Source: Crossaster papposus (taxonomy: Eukaryota; Echinodermata; Asteroidea; Velatida; Solasteridae). From it: a stretch of 64,000 nucleotides of DNA. Of this stretch, positions 1 through 14,200 are shown piece by piece. The position numbers were made by a program, and so were the translations under genes. Where the stretch lies: assembly GCA_037893245.1 (NCBI GenBank), contig JBAIAA010000524.1, forward strand, positions 1 to 64,000, in the 5' to 3' direction. Below the pieces are notes generated by a model. The model did not search any database. It saw only the letters and a program-made list of their open reading frames with translations, and was not told the DNA's origin. Positions within the stretch are counted from its first letter, which is position 1; each line of letters begins with the position of its first letter.

Positions 1-3000
1 TAAGGGGTTAGCCTTGCATTTGTATGCAAATTAGGTCAACATATGATAATTATGCAAAAATGTCCCAAAAGTCTCTTAAATTATTTAATAAGGGTTTAGC
101 CTTGCATTTGTATGCAAATTAGGTCAAAATATGATAATTATGCAAACATGTCTCCAATGTCACTAAAAATAATTGATAAGGGTTTTTAGCCTTGCATTTG
201 TATGCAAATTAGGTCAAAATTGATAATTGTGCAAACATTTCTCAAATGTCCCTTAAATTATTTAATAAGGGTTTTAGCCTTGCAATTTGTATGCAAATTA
301 GGTCAGAATATGATAATTATGCAAACATGTCTCCAATGTCCCCAAAATTAATTGATAAGGGTTTAGCCTTGCATTTGTATGCAAATTAGGTCAAAATATG
401 ATAATTGTGCAAACATGTCTCCAATGTCCCTAAAATTAAATTGTTAAGGGGTTAGCCTTGCATTTGTATGCAAATTAGGTCAAAATATGATAATTATGCA
501 CAAAATGTCCCAAAGTCTGTTAAATTATTTAATAAGGGTTTAGCCTTGCATTTGTATGCAAATTAGGTCAAAATATGATAATTATGCAAACAAGTCTCCA
601 ATGTCCCCTAAAATTAATTGATAAGGGTTTAGCCTTGCATTTGTATGCAAATTTAGGTCAAAATATGATAATTGTTGCAAACATGTCCTCCAATAGTCCC
701 TAAAATTAATTGATAAGGGTTTAGCCTTGCATTTGTATGCAAATTAGGTTCAAATATGATAATTGTGCAAACATGTCTCCCAATGTCCCTAAAATTAATT
801 GATAAGGGGTTAGCCTTGCATTTGTTTGCAAATTAGGGTCAACATATGATAATTATGCAAAAATGTCCCAAAAGTCTCTTAAATTATTTAATAAGGGTTT
901 AGCCTTGCATTTGTATGCAAATTAGGTTAAAATATGATAATTATGCAAACATGTCTCCAATGTCCTAAAATTAAATTGATAAGGGGTTAGCCCTTGCCAT
1001 TTGTATGCAAATTAGGTCAAAATATGATAATTATGCAAACATGTCTCCAATGTCACTAAAATTAATTGATAAGGGGTTTAGCCTTGCCATTTGAATGCAA
1101 ATTAGGTCAAAATATGATAATTGTGCAAACATTTCTCAAATGTCCCTTAAATTATTTAATAAGGTTTTAGCCTTGCATTTGTATGCAAATTAGGTCAGAA
1201 TATGATAATTATGCAAACATGTCTCCAATGTTCCCCAAATTAATTGATAAGGGTTTAGCTTGCATTTGTATGCAAATTAGGTCAAAATATGGATAATTGT
1301 GCAAACATGTCTCACAATGTCCCTAAAATTAATTGTTAAGGGGTTAGCCTTGACATTTGTATGCAAATTAGGTCAAAATATTGATAATTATTGCAAAAAT
1401 GTCCCAAAAGTCCCTTAAATTATTTAATAAGGGTTTAGCCTTGCATTTGTATGCAAATTAGGTTAAAATATGATAATTATGCAAACATTGTCTCAATGTC
1501 CCTAAAATTAATTGATAAGGGTTAGCCTTGCATTTGTATGCAAATTAGGTCAAAATATGATAATTGTGCAAACATTTTTCAAATGTCCCTTAAATTATTT
1601 AATAAGGGTTTAGCCTTGCATTTGTATGCAAATTAGGTCAGAATATGATAAGTATGCAAACAAGTTTTTTAATGTCCCCAAATTAATTGATAAGGGGTTA
1701 GCCTTGCATTTGTATGCAAATTATGGTCAAAATATGATAATTATGCAAACATGTCTCCAATGTCCCTAAAATTAATTGATAAGGGGTTTAGCCTTGCATT
1801 TGTATTGCAAATTAGGTCAAAATATGATAATCTGTGCAAACATGTCTCCAATGTCCCTAAAATTAATTGATAAGGGGTTAGCCTTGCATTTGTATGCAAA
1901 TTAGGTCAACATATGATAATTATGCAAAATGTCCCAAAAGTCCCTTAAATTATTTAATAAGGGTTTAGCCTTGCATTTGTATGCAAATTAGGTCAAAATA
2001 TGATAATTATGCAAACATGTTCTCCAATGTCCTTAAAATTACATAAATAAGGGGTAAGCCTTGCATTTGTATGCAAATTAGGTCAGAATATGATAATTAT
2101 GCAAACATGTCTCAAATGGTCCCTAAAATTAATTGATAAGGGGTTAGCCTTGCATTTGTATGCAAATTAGGTCAGAATATGATAAATTATGCAAACATGT
2201 CTCAAATGTCCCTAAAATTAATTGATAAGGGGTTAAGCCTTGCATTTGTATGCAAATTAGGTCAAAATATGATAATTATGCAAACATGTCCTCCAATGGT
2301 CCCTAAATTAATTGATAAGGGGTTAGCCTTGCATTTGTATGCAAATTAGGTGAAAATGTGATATTATGCAAAAAGTCTCAATGTTCCTTAAATTATTTAA
2401 TGAAGGGTTTAGCCTTGCATTTGTATGCAAATTAGGTCAAAATATGATAATTGTGCAAACATGTCCCCAATGTCCCTAAAATTAATTGATAAGGGGTTAG
2501 CCTTGCATTTGTATGCAAATTAGGTCAACAAATGATAATTATGCAAAAATGTCCCCAAAAGTCCCTTAAATTATTTAATAAGGGTTTTAGCCCTTGCATT
2601 TGTATGCAAATTAGGTCAAAATATGATAATTATGCAAAACATGTCTCCAATGTCCCTAAAATTAATTGATAAGGGGTTAGCCTTGCATTTGTATGCAAAT
2701 TAGGTGAAAAATGTGATAATTATGCAAAAAGTCTCAAATGTTCCTTAAATTATTTAATAAGGGTTTTGCCCTTGCATTTGTATGCAAATTAGGTCAAAAT
2801 ATGATAATTATGCAAACATGTCTCAATGTCCTTAAAATTAATAAATAAGGGGTAAGCCTTGCATTTGTATGCAAATTAGGTCAGATATGATAATTATGCA
2901 AAACATGTCTCAAATGTCCCCTAAAAATAATTGATAAGGGGTTAGCCTTGCATTTGTATGCAAATTAGGTCAAAATATGATAATTATGCCAAACATGTCT

Positions 3001-6000
3001 CAATGTCCCTAAAATTAATTGATAAGGGTTTAGCCTTGCATTTGTATGCAAATTAGGTCAAAATTATGATAATTGTGCAAACATGTCTCCAATGTCCCCT
3101 AAAATTAATTGATAAGGGGTTAGCCTTGCATTTGTATGCAAATTAGGTCAACATATGATAATTATGCAAAAATGTCCCAAAAGTCTCTTAAATTATTTAA
3201 TAAGGGTTTAGCCTTGCATTTGTATGCAAATTAGGTCAAAATATGATAATTATGCAAACATGTCTCCAATGTCACTAAAATTAATTGATAAGGGTTTAGC
3301 CTTGCATTTGTATGCAAATTAGGTCAAAATATGATAATTGTGCAAACATTTCCTCAAATGTCCCTTAAATTATTTAATAAGGGTTTAGCCTTGCATTTTG
3401 TATGCAAATTAGGTCAGAATATGATAATTATGCAAACATGTCTCCAATGTCCCCAAAATTAATTGATAAGGGTTTAGCCTTGCATTTGTATGCCAAATTA
3501 GGTCAAAATATGATAATTGTGCAAACATGTCTCCAATGTCCCTAAAATTAATTGTTAAGGGGTTAGCCTTGCATTTGTATGCAAATTAGGTCAAAATATG
3601 ATAATTATGCAAAATGTCCCAAAGCCTGTTAAATATATTTAATAAGGGTTTAGCCTTGCATTTGTATGCAAATTAGGTCAAAATATGATAATTATGCAAA
3701 CATGTCTCCAAGTCCCTAAAATTAATTGATAAGGGTTTAGCCTTGCATTTGTATGCAAATTAGGTCAAAATATGATAATTGTGCAAACATGTCCTCAATG
3801 TCCCTAAAATTAATTGATAAGGGTTTAGCCTTGCATTGTATGCAAATTAGGTCAAAATATGATAATTGTTGCAAACATGTCTCCAATGTCCCTAAAATTA
3901 ATTGATAAGGGGTTAGCCTTGCATTTGTATGCAAATTAGGTCAACATATGATAATTATGCAAAAAATGTCCAAAAGTCTCTTAAATTATTTAATAAGGGT
4001 TTAGCCTTGCATTTGTATGCAAATTAGGTCAAAAATATGATAATTATGCAAACATGTCTCCAATGTCACTAAAATTAATTGATAAGGGTTTAGCCTTGCC
4101 ATTGAATGCCAAATTAGGTCAAATATGATAATTGTGCAAACATTTCTCAAATGTCCCTTAAATTATTTAATAAGGTTTTAGCCTTGCATTTGTATGCAAA
4201 TTAGGTCAGATTATGATAATTATGCAAACATGTCTCCAATGTCCCCAAAATTAATTGATAAGGGTTTAGCCTTGCATTTGTATGCAAATTAGGTCAAAAT
4301 ATGATAATTGTGCAAACATGTCTCCAATGTCCCTAAAATTAATTGTTAAGGGGTTAGCCTTGCATTTGTATGCAAATTAGGTCAAAATATGATAATTATG
4401 CAAAATGTCCAAAAGTCCCTTAAATTATTTAATAAGGGTTTAGCCTTGCATTTGTATGCAAATTAGGTTAAAATATGATAATTATGCAAACATGTCTCAA
4501 TGTCCCTAAAATTAATTGATAAGGGGTTTAGACCTTGCATTTGTATGCAAATTAGGTCAAAATATGATAATTGTGCAAACATTTTTCAAATGTCCCCTTA
4601 AATTATTTAATAAGGGTTTAGCCTTGCATTTGTATGCAAATTAGGTCAGAATATGATAATTATGCAAACATGTGTTTTAATGTCCCAAAATTAATTGATA
4701 TGGGGTAGCCTTGCATTTGTACTGCAAATTAGGTCAAAATATGATAATTATGCAAACATGTCTCCAATGTTCCCCCCCCCTAAAATTAATTGATAAGGGT
4801 TTAGCCTTGCATTTGTATGCAAATTAGGTCAAAATATGATAATTGTGCAAACATTGTCTCCATGTCCCTAAAATTATTGATAAGGGGTTAGCCTTGCATT
4901 TGTATGCAAATTAGGTCAACATATGATAATTATGCAAAAACGTCCCAAAAGTCCCCTTAAATTATTTAATAAGGGTTTAGCCTTGCATTTGTATGCAAAT
5001 TAGGTCAGAATATGATAATTATGCAAACATGTTCTCAAATGTCCCTAAAATTAATTGATTAAGGGGTTAGCCTTTGCATTTGTATGCAAATTAGGTCAAA
5101 ATATGATAATTATGCAAACATGTCTCCAATGTCCATAAAATTAATTAATAAGGGGTTAGCCTTGCATTTGTATGCAAATTAGGTTGAAAATGTGATAATT
5201 ATGCAAAAAGTCTCAAAATGTTCCTTAACATTATTTAATAAGGGTTTTAGCCTTGCATTTGTATGCAAATTAGGTCAAATATGATAATTGTGCAAACATG
5301 TCTCCAATGTCCCCTAAAATTAATTGATAAGGGTAGTAGCCTTGCTTTTGTATGCAAATTAGGTGAAAATGTGATAATTATGCAAAAAGTCTCAAATGTT
5401 CCTTAAATTATTTAATAAGGGGTTTAGCCTTGCATTTGTATGCAAATTAGGTCAAAATATGATAATTGTGCAAACATGTCCCCAATGTCCCTAAAATTAA
5501 TTGATAAGGGGTTAGCCTTGCATTTGTTATGCAAATATAGGTCAACATATGATAATTATGCAAAAATGTCCCAAAAGTCCCTTAAATTATTTAATAAGGG
5601 GTTTAGCCTTGCATTTGTATGCCAAATTAGGTCAAAATATGATAATTATGCAAACATGTCTCCAATGTCCCTAAAATTAATTGATAAGGGGTTAGCCTTG
5701 CATTTGTATGCAAATTAGGTGAAAATGTGATAATTATGCAAAAAGTCTCAAATGTTCCTTAAATTATTTAATAAGGGTTTAGCCTTGGCATTTGTATGCA
5801 AATTAGGTCAAAATATATAATATTATGCAAACATGTCTCCAATGTCCTTTAAATTAATAAATAAGGGGTAAGCCTTGCATTTGTGATGCAAATTAGGTCA
5901 GGAATATGATAATTATGCAGAAACATGTCTCAAATGTCCCTAAAATTAATTGATAAAGGGGGTTAGCCTTGCATTTGTATGCAAATTAGGTCAAAATATT

Positions 6001-9000
6001 GATAATTATGCAAACATGTCTCCAATGTCCCTAAAATTAATGATAAGGGTTTAGCCTTGCATTTGTATGCAAATTAGGTCAAAATATGATAATTGTTGCA
6101 AACATGTCTCCAATGTCCCTAAAATTAATTGATAAGGGGTTAGCCTTGCATTGTATGCAAATTAGGTCAACATATGATAATTATGCAAAAATGTCCCAAA
6201 AGTCCCTTAAATTATTTAATAAGGGTTTAGCCTTGCATTTGTATGCAAATAGGTCAAAATATGATAATTATGCAAACATGTCTCCAATGTCCCTAAAAAT
6301 TAATTGATAAGGGGTTAGCCTTGCAATTTGTATGCAAATAGGTGAAAATGTGAATAATTATGCAAAAAAGTCTCAAAGTTTTCCCCTTAAATTATTTAAT
6401 AAGGGTTTAGCCATTGCATTTGTATGCAAATTAGGTCAAAATATGATAATTGTGCAAACATGTCTCCAATGTCCCTAAACATTAATTGATAAGGGGTTAG
6501 CCCTTGCATTTGTATGCAAATTAGGTCATACATATGATAATTATGCAAAAAATGTCCCAAAAGTCCCTTAAATTATTTAATAAGGGTTTAGCCTTGCATT
6601 TGTTATGCAAATTAGGTCAAAATATGATAATTATGCAAAACATGTCTCCAAATGTCCCTAAAATTAATTGATAAGGGGTTAGCCTTTGCATTTGTATGGA
6701 AATTAGGTCAAACATATGATAATTATGCAAAAATGTCCCAAAAGTCCCTTAAATTATTTAATAAGGGTTTAGCCTTGCATTTGTAATGCAAATTAGGTCA
6801 AAATATGATAATTATGCAAACATGTCTCCAATGTCCCTAAAATTAATTGATAAGGGGTTAGCCTTGCATTTGTATGGAAATTAGGGTCAACATATGATAA
6901 TTATGCAAAAATGTCCAAAAGTCCCTTAAATTAATTGATAAGGGTTTAGCCTTGCATTTGTATGCAAATTAGGTCAAATATGATAATTGTGCAAACATGT
7001 CCTACCAATGTCCCTAAAATTTAATTGATAAGGGGTTAGCCTTGCATTTGTATGCAAATTAGGTGAAAATGTGATAATTATGCAAAAATGTCCCAAAAGT
7101 CCCTTAAATTATTTAATAAGGGTTTAGGCCTTGCATTTGTATGCAAATTAGGTCAAAATATGATAATTATGCAAACATGTCTCCAATGTCCCTAAAATTA
7201 ATTGATAAGGGGTTAGCCTTGCATTGTATGCAAATTAGGTGAGAAATGTGATAATTATGCAAAAAGTCTCAAATGTTCCTTAAATTATTTAATAAGGATT
7301 TAGCTTGCATTTGTATGCAAATTAGGGTCAAAATATGATAATTGTGCAAACATGTCTCCAATGTCCATAACATTAATTGATAAGGGGTTAGCCTTGCATT
7401 GTATGCAAATTAGGTAACATATGATAATTATGCAAAAATGTCCCAAAAGCTCACTTAAATTACTTTAATAAGGATTAGCCTTGCATTTGTCCTTAAATTA
7501 ATAATAAGGGTAAGCCTTGCATTTGTATGGAAATTAGGTCAGAATATGATAATTATGCAAACATGTCTCAATGTCCCCTAAAATTAATTGATAAGGGTTT
7601 AGCCTGCATTTGTATGCAAATTAGGCTCAAAATTTGATATTGTGCAAAATGTCTCCAATGTCCCTAAAATTAATTGATAAGGGGTTAGCCTTGCATTTGT
7701 ATGCAAATTAGGTCAACATATGATAATTATGCAAAAATGTCCCAAAGTCCCTTAAATTATTTAATAAGGGTTTAGCCTTGCATTTGTATGCAAATTCGGT
7801 CAAAATATGATAATTATGCAAACATGTCTCCAATGTCCCTAAAATTAATTGATAAGGGGTTAGCCTCGCATTTGTATGCAAATTAGGTGAAAATGTGATA
7901 ATTATTCAAAAAGTCTCAAATGTTCCTTAAATTATTTAATAAGGGTTTAGCCTTGCATTTGTATGCAAATTAGGTCAAAATATGATAATTGTGCAAACAT
8001 GTCTCCAATGTCCCTAAAATTAATTGATAAGGGGTTAGCCTTGCATTTGTATGCAAATTAGGTGAAAATGTGATAATTATGCAAAAAGTCTCAAATGTTC
8101 CTTAAATTATTTAATAAGGGTTTAGCCTTGCATTTGTATGCAAATTAGGTCAGAATAAGATAATTATGCAAACATGTCTCAAATGTCCCCAAAATTTATT
8201 GATAAGGGGTTAGCCTTGCATTTGTATGCAAATTAGGTCAAAATATGATAATTATGCAAACATGTCTCCCATGTCCTTAAAATTAATAAATAAGGGGTAA
8301 GCCTTGCATTTGTATGCAAATTAGGTCAGAATATGATAATTATGCAAACATGTCTCAAATGTCCCTAAAATTAAATGATAAGGGGTTAGCCTTGCATTTG
8401 TATGCAAATTAGGTCAAAATATGATAATTATGCAAACATGTCTCCAATGTCCCTAAAATTAATTGATAAGGGGTTAGCCTTGCATTTGTATGCAAATTAG
8501 GTGAAAATGTGATAATTATGCAAAAAGTCTCAAATGTTCCTTAAATTATTTAATAAGGGTTTAGCCTTGCATTTGTATGCAAATTAGGTCAAAATATGAT
8601 AATTGTGCAAACATGTCTCCAATGTCCCTAAAATTAATTGATAAGGGGTTAGCCTTGCATTTGTATGCAAATTAGGTGAAAATGTGATAATTATGCAAAA
8701 AGTCTCAAATGTTCCTTAAATTATTTAATAAGGTTTTAGCCTTGCATTTGTATGCAAATTAGGTCAGAATATGATAATTATGCAAACATGTCTCAAATGT
8801 CCCCAAAATTTATTGATAAGGGGTTAGCCTTGCATTTGTATGCAAATTAGGTCAAAATATGATAATTATGCAAACATGTCTCCAATGTCCTTAAAATTAA
8901 TAAATAAGGGGTAAGCCTTGCATTTGTATGCAAATTAGGTCAGAATATGATAATTATGCAAACATGTCTCAAATGTCCCTAAAATTAATTGATAAGGGGT

Positions 9001-12000
9001 TAGCCTTGCATTTGTATGCAAATTAGGTCAGAATATGATAATTATGCAAACATGTCTCAAATGTCCCTAAAATTAATTGATAAGAGGTTAGCCTTGCATT
9101 TGTATGCAAATTAGGTCAAAATATGATAATTATGCAAACATGTCTCCAATGTCCCTAAAATTAATTGATAAGGGGTTAGCCTTGCATTTGTATGCAAATT
9201 AGGTGAAAATGTGATAATTATGCAAAAAGTCTCAAATGTTTTTTAAATTATTTAATAAGCATTTGTATGCAAATTAGGTCAAAATATGATAATTGTGCAA
9301 ACATGTCTACAATGTCCCTAAAATTAATTGATAAGGGGTTAGCCTTGCATTTGTATGCAAATTAGGTGAAAATGTGATAATTATGCAAAAAGTCTCAAAT
9401 GTTCCTTAAATTATTTAATAAGGGTTTAGCCTTGCATTTGTATGCAAATTAGGTCAAAATATGATAATTGTGCAAACATGTCTCCAATGTCCCTAAAATT
9501 AATTGATAAGGGGTTAGCCTTGCATTTGTATGCAAATTAGGTCAACATATGATAATTATGCAAAAATGTCCCAAAAGTCCCTTAAATTATTTAATAAGGG
9601 TTTAGCCTTGCATTTGTATGCAAATTAGGTCAAAATATGATAATTGTGCAAACATGTCTCCAATGTCCCTAAAATTAATTAATAAGGGTTTAGCCTTGCA
9701 TTTGTATGCAAATTAGGTCAAAATATGATAATTATGCAAACATGTCTCCAATGTCCCTAAAATTAATTGATAAGGGGTTAGCCTTGCATTTGTATGCAAA
9801 TTAGGTGAAAATGTGATAATTATGCAAAAAGTCTCAAATGTTCCTTAAATTATTTAATAAGGGTTTAGCCTTGCATTTGTATGCAAATTAGGTCAAAATA
9901 TGATAATTATGCAAACATGTCTCCAATGTCCTTAAAATTAATAAATAAGGGGTAAGCCTTGCATTTGTATGCAAATTAGGTCAGAATATGATAATTATGC
10001 AAACATGTCTCAAATGTCCCTAAAATTAATTAATTGCATTTGTATGCAAATTAGGTCAAAATATGATAATTATGCAAACATGTCTCCAATGTCCCTAAAA
10101 TTAATTGATAAGGGTTTAGCCTTGCATTTGTATGCAAATTAGGTCAAAATATGATAATTATGCAAACATGTCTCCAATGTCCCTAAAATTAATTGATAAG
10201 GGTTTAGCCTTGCATTTGTATGCAAATTAGGTCAAAATATGATAATTGTGCAAACATGTCTCCAATGTCCCTAAAATTAATTGATAATATGGGTTAGCCT
10301 TGCATTTGTATGCAAATTAGGTCAACATATGATAATTATGCAAAAATGTCCCAAAAGTCCCTTAAATTATTTAATAAGGGTTTAGCCTTGCATTTGTATG
10401 CAAATTAGGTCAAAATATGATAATTATGCAAACATGTCTCCAATGTCCCTAAAATTAATTGATAAGGGTTTAGCCTTGCATTTGTATGCAAATTAGGTCA
10501 AAATATGATAATTATGCAAACATGTCTCCAATGTCCTTAAAATTAATAAATAAGGGGTAAGCCTTGCATTTGTATGCAAATTAGGTCAGAATATGATAAT
10601 TATGCAAAAATGTCCCAAAAGTCCCTTGAATTATTTAATAAGGGTTTAGCCTTGCATTTGTATGCAAATTAGGTGAAAATGTGATAATTATGCAAAAAGT
10701 CTCAAATGTTCCTTAAATTATTTAATAAGGGTTTAGCCTTGCATTTGTATGCAAATTAGGTCAAAATATGATAATTATGCAAACATGTCTCCAATGTCCT
10801 TAAAATTAATAAATAAGGGGTAAGCCTTGCATTTGTATGCAAATTAGGTCAGAATATGATAATTATGCAAACATGTCTCAAATGTCCCTAAAATTAATTG
10901 ATAAGGGGTTAGCCTTGCATTTGTATGCAAATTAGGTTAGAATATGATAATTATGCAAACATGTCTCAAATGTCCCTAAAATTAATTGATAAGGGGTTAG
11001 CCTTGCATTTGTATGCAAATTAGGTCAAAATATGATAATTATGCAAACATGTCTCCAATGTCCTTAAAATTAATTGATAAGGGTTTAGCCTTGCATTTGT
11101 ATGCAAATTAGGTCAAAATATGATAATTGTGCAAACATGTCTCCAATGTCCCTAAAATTAATTGATAAGGGGTTAGCCTTGCATTTGTATGCAAATTAGG
11201 TCAACATATGATAATTATGCAAAAATGTCCCAAAAGTCCCTTAAATTATTTAATAAGGGTTTAGCCTTGTATTTGTATGCAAATCAGGTCAAAATATGAT
11301 AATTATGCAAACATGTCTCCAATGTCCCTAAAATTAATTGATAAGGGGTTAGCCTTGCATTTGTATGCAAATTAGGTGAAAATGTGATAATTATGCAAAA
11401 AGTCTCAAATGTTCCTTAAATTATTTAATAAGGGTTTAGCCTTGCATTTGTATGCAAATTAGGTAAAAATGTGATAATTATGCAAAAAGTCTCAAATGTT
11501 CCTTAAATTATTTAATAAGGGTTTAGCCTTGCATTTGTATGCAAATTAGGTGAAAATGTGATAATTATGCAAAAAGTCTCAAATGTTCCTTAAATTATTT
11601 AATAAGGGTTTAGCCTTGCATTTGTATGCAAATTAGGTCAGAATATGATAATTATGCAAACATGTCTCAAATGTCCTTAAAATTATTAAATAAGGGGTAA
11701 GCCTTGCATTTGTATGCAAATTAGGTCAGAATATGATAATTATGCAAACATGTCTCCAATGTCCTTAAAATTAATAAATAAGGGGTAAGCCTTGCATTTG
11801 TATGCAAATTAGGTCAAAATATGATAATTATGCAAACATGTCTCCAATGTCCTTAAAATTAATAAATAAGGGGTAAGCCTTGCATTTGTATGCAAATTAG
11901 GTCAGAATATGATAATTATGCAAACATGTCTCAAATGTCCCTAAAATTAATTGATAAGGGTTTAGCCTTGCATTTGTATGCAAATTAGGTCAAAATATGA

Positions 12001-12757
12001 TAATTGTGCAAACATGTCTCCAATGTCCCTAAAATTAATAAATAAGGGGTAAGCCTTGTATTTGTAAGCAAATTATGTCAAAATATGATAATTATGCAAA
12101 CATGTTTTAAATGTCCCTAAAATTAATTGATAAGGGTTTAGCCTTGCATTTGTATGCAAATTAGGTCAAAATATAATTATGCAAACATGTCTTCAATGTC
12201 CCTAAAATTAATTGATAAGGGGTTAGCCTTGCATTTGTAAGCAAATTATGTCAAAATATGATAATTATGAAAAAATGTCTCAAATGTCCCTGAAATTATT
12301 TAATAAGGGTTTAGCCTTGCATTTGTATGCAAATTAGGTCAGAATATGATAATTATGAAAAAATGTCTCCAATGTCCCCAAAATTTATTGATAAGGGGTT
12401 AGCCTTGTATTTGTATGCAAATTAGGTCAGAATATGATAATTATGCAAAAATGTCTCAAATGTTCCTTAAATTATTTAATAAGGGTTTAGCCTTGCATTT
12501 GTATGTAAATTAGGTCAGAATATGATAATTATGCAAACATGTCCCTAAAATTAATTGATAAGGGGTTAGCCTTGCATTTGTATGCAAATTAGATCAAAAT
12601 ATGATAATTATGCAAACATGTCTCAAATGTCTCCTAAATTATTTAATAAGGGTTTAGCCTTGCATTTGTATGCAAATTAGGTCAAAATATGATAATTATG
12701 AAAAAATATGATTTTGTCAAAATGTCTCCAATGCCCCTAAAATTAATTGATAAGGGT
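1..12757. repeat. Satellite array, ~88-bp monomer, about 145 copies
   Basis: The whole segment is a head-to-tail tandem array. The landmark GCCTTGCATTTG recurs about every 88 bp (for example at 11 and 99). Each monomer has a dyad TTGCAT-TTGT-ATGCAA and a conserved TATGCAAATTAGGT. The second half is variable, and at least five subtypes can be told apart (endings such as AATTGATAAGGGG, TTATTTAATAAGGG and AATAAATAAGGGG). Subtypes alternate in repeated orders, so there is higher-order structure. The array runs off the left edge and ends near 12757, where unique sequence starts. Short reading frames inside it exist only because the unit lacks stops in some frames. A role as heterochromatin or centromere-type satellite is possible but unproven. 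Confidence 0.98.
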
Positions 12758-13362
12758 AACATATTTACTCATATTTACTTTTTTGATTCCCAAATATCAA
12801 TCTAAAAGACTTGTTATTTGTTTAATGTTATTTTGCTTGAATAAATAAACACACCGTGAAATGGACGATTGCAATGTCTATTTATTTTGCTATAGTAACT
12901 GGATAACAAATGTTGAATTGTAAACTACACAATGTTTTAAAACAGCTGTTGTCTAAATAAACATCAATCTAAATGATAACATTACTGAAACTAAATCACT
13001 GCTGAAATTGTCAAGTTTCATTAAACATACAAATTTCACATAAAATACACGAATTGTCAAATAAAACAACTTATAAATTTATCTTTGGCAAATAATAAGC
13101 ACAACTGTTAAAACAAATAAATATAAACCAATTAAAGGCAGTGCACAGCTTTTTGCTGTAATTCGAAATAAATTGATGATTTAGGGGATTGTGTTCAATC
13201 ATGTTTCTAGCATTCATTGTTACATTAACCTGTCAAGTTTTGTGTTCATAGATACTGGAAAAACCAAGACAAAACTAATGATGTTCTTGTAGTCTGGTTT
13301 CCTGACCCTACTTCAGACAAAACAGAGCAATTGATAGACACCGGGGAATTATCAGGTAAGGG
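12758..13362. other. Gene-free AT-rich sequence
   Basis: This is the transition out of the satellite. No coding frame, RNA gene or clear repeat is visible. The region near 13135-13230 (starting AAAGGCAGTGCACAGC) could be the edge of an unrecognised dispersed repeat. Confidence 0.5.
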
Positions 13363-13487
13363 TAAGGCCGTGTCCGAAAAAGGTTTCCATAGCTACGGCT
13401 ACGTCTATTATCAGCCTGCTCACGTGTAGTTGCAATGTGCGAACACCCAGACAATAGCCATAGACAAGAGAATCGGACACGGCCTAT
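13363..13487. mobile_element. Small inverted-repeat element, GGCCGTGTCCGA family (copy 1)
   Basis: Both ends carry the inverted sequence AGGCCGTGTCCGA / TCGGACACGGCCT. A second copy in the opposite orientation lies at 29073-29202 and shares the interior (tagacatagccgtag, gagcaggctga). A third, partial copy is at about 55468-55520. The roughly 125-bp length, the terminal inversion and the dispersed copies fit a non-autonomous DNA transposon (MITE). No protein is encoded. Confidence 0.75.
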
Positions 13488-14200
13488 GACTGGTGAGGGA
13501 ACCAGACTAGCTGGCTTGCATTCGTTCATAGATATGTAATCTTATTGCTTGAAACAAATTGTGAACTAACTAAATTGTGTAAATTGGGGGCAGGGTTAAC
13601 AAAATACTCAGCCGACCAATAAGTACAATCCCGTTTGTTTGTTCTTGAGCATTAAAACATAGGTTTCTGAATTTTGAAGCTGAAAATAAATAATTTTATG
13701 GAAAACCAAATTTTGTCCTCGATATGTATGTGACCAGCTTCACAAAAAAGGGTATTAAAATCGCGCTGTGCATTATCATGTAATGACCCGCTCATTGTTG
13801 CGACAGTGAAAATTTTGTCAAAATGTGATTTGTATTAAAATAATACAATTTACTTACAGTTACTTATAGTTAATAGCATAATTATTTATCTATACACATT
13901 GCATAAAACACATGTTTGTAAGTCTATCTACTTCACATACTCGTGATAATGTTCATCACACATCCAACAAACTGATAACGTCGCTACAGTGTTTGTTCAT
14001 ATCTAAAATGGGATTTTCATCTTAAGTACAATACATGTACAGTTAAATTTGTGTCTATTTACAACAACAGACCTGTATAAATGTATAATTTATTTGAAGA
14101 CTTGTATTCGAGTCCGTGCAAGTGCCTTAGTCTCAACTCAAGTCACTAGCTATTCAAATGAACTGTAAACAGAAGCATTTCATTTATTTTTTAACCAGTT

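Noticed and set aside
3737..6307. Small frames in the satellite at 3737-3934, 5440-5718 and 6086-6307
   Set aside because: They are translations of the satellite monomer, partly dependent on the noisy indels there.
1..12757. CRISPR-like array of short repeats
   Set aside because: Monomers are contiguous with no unique spacers, and the rest of the window is clearly animal DNA.
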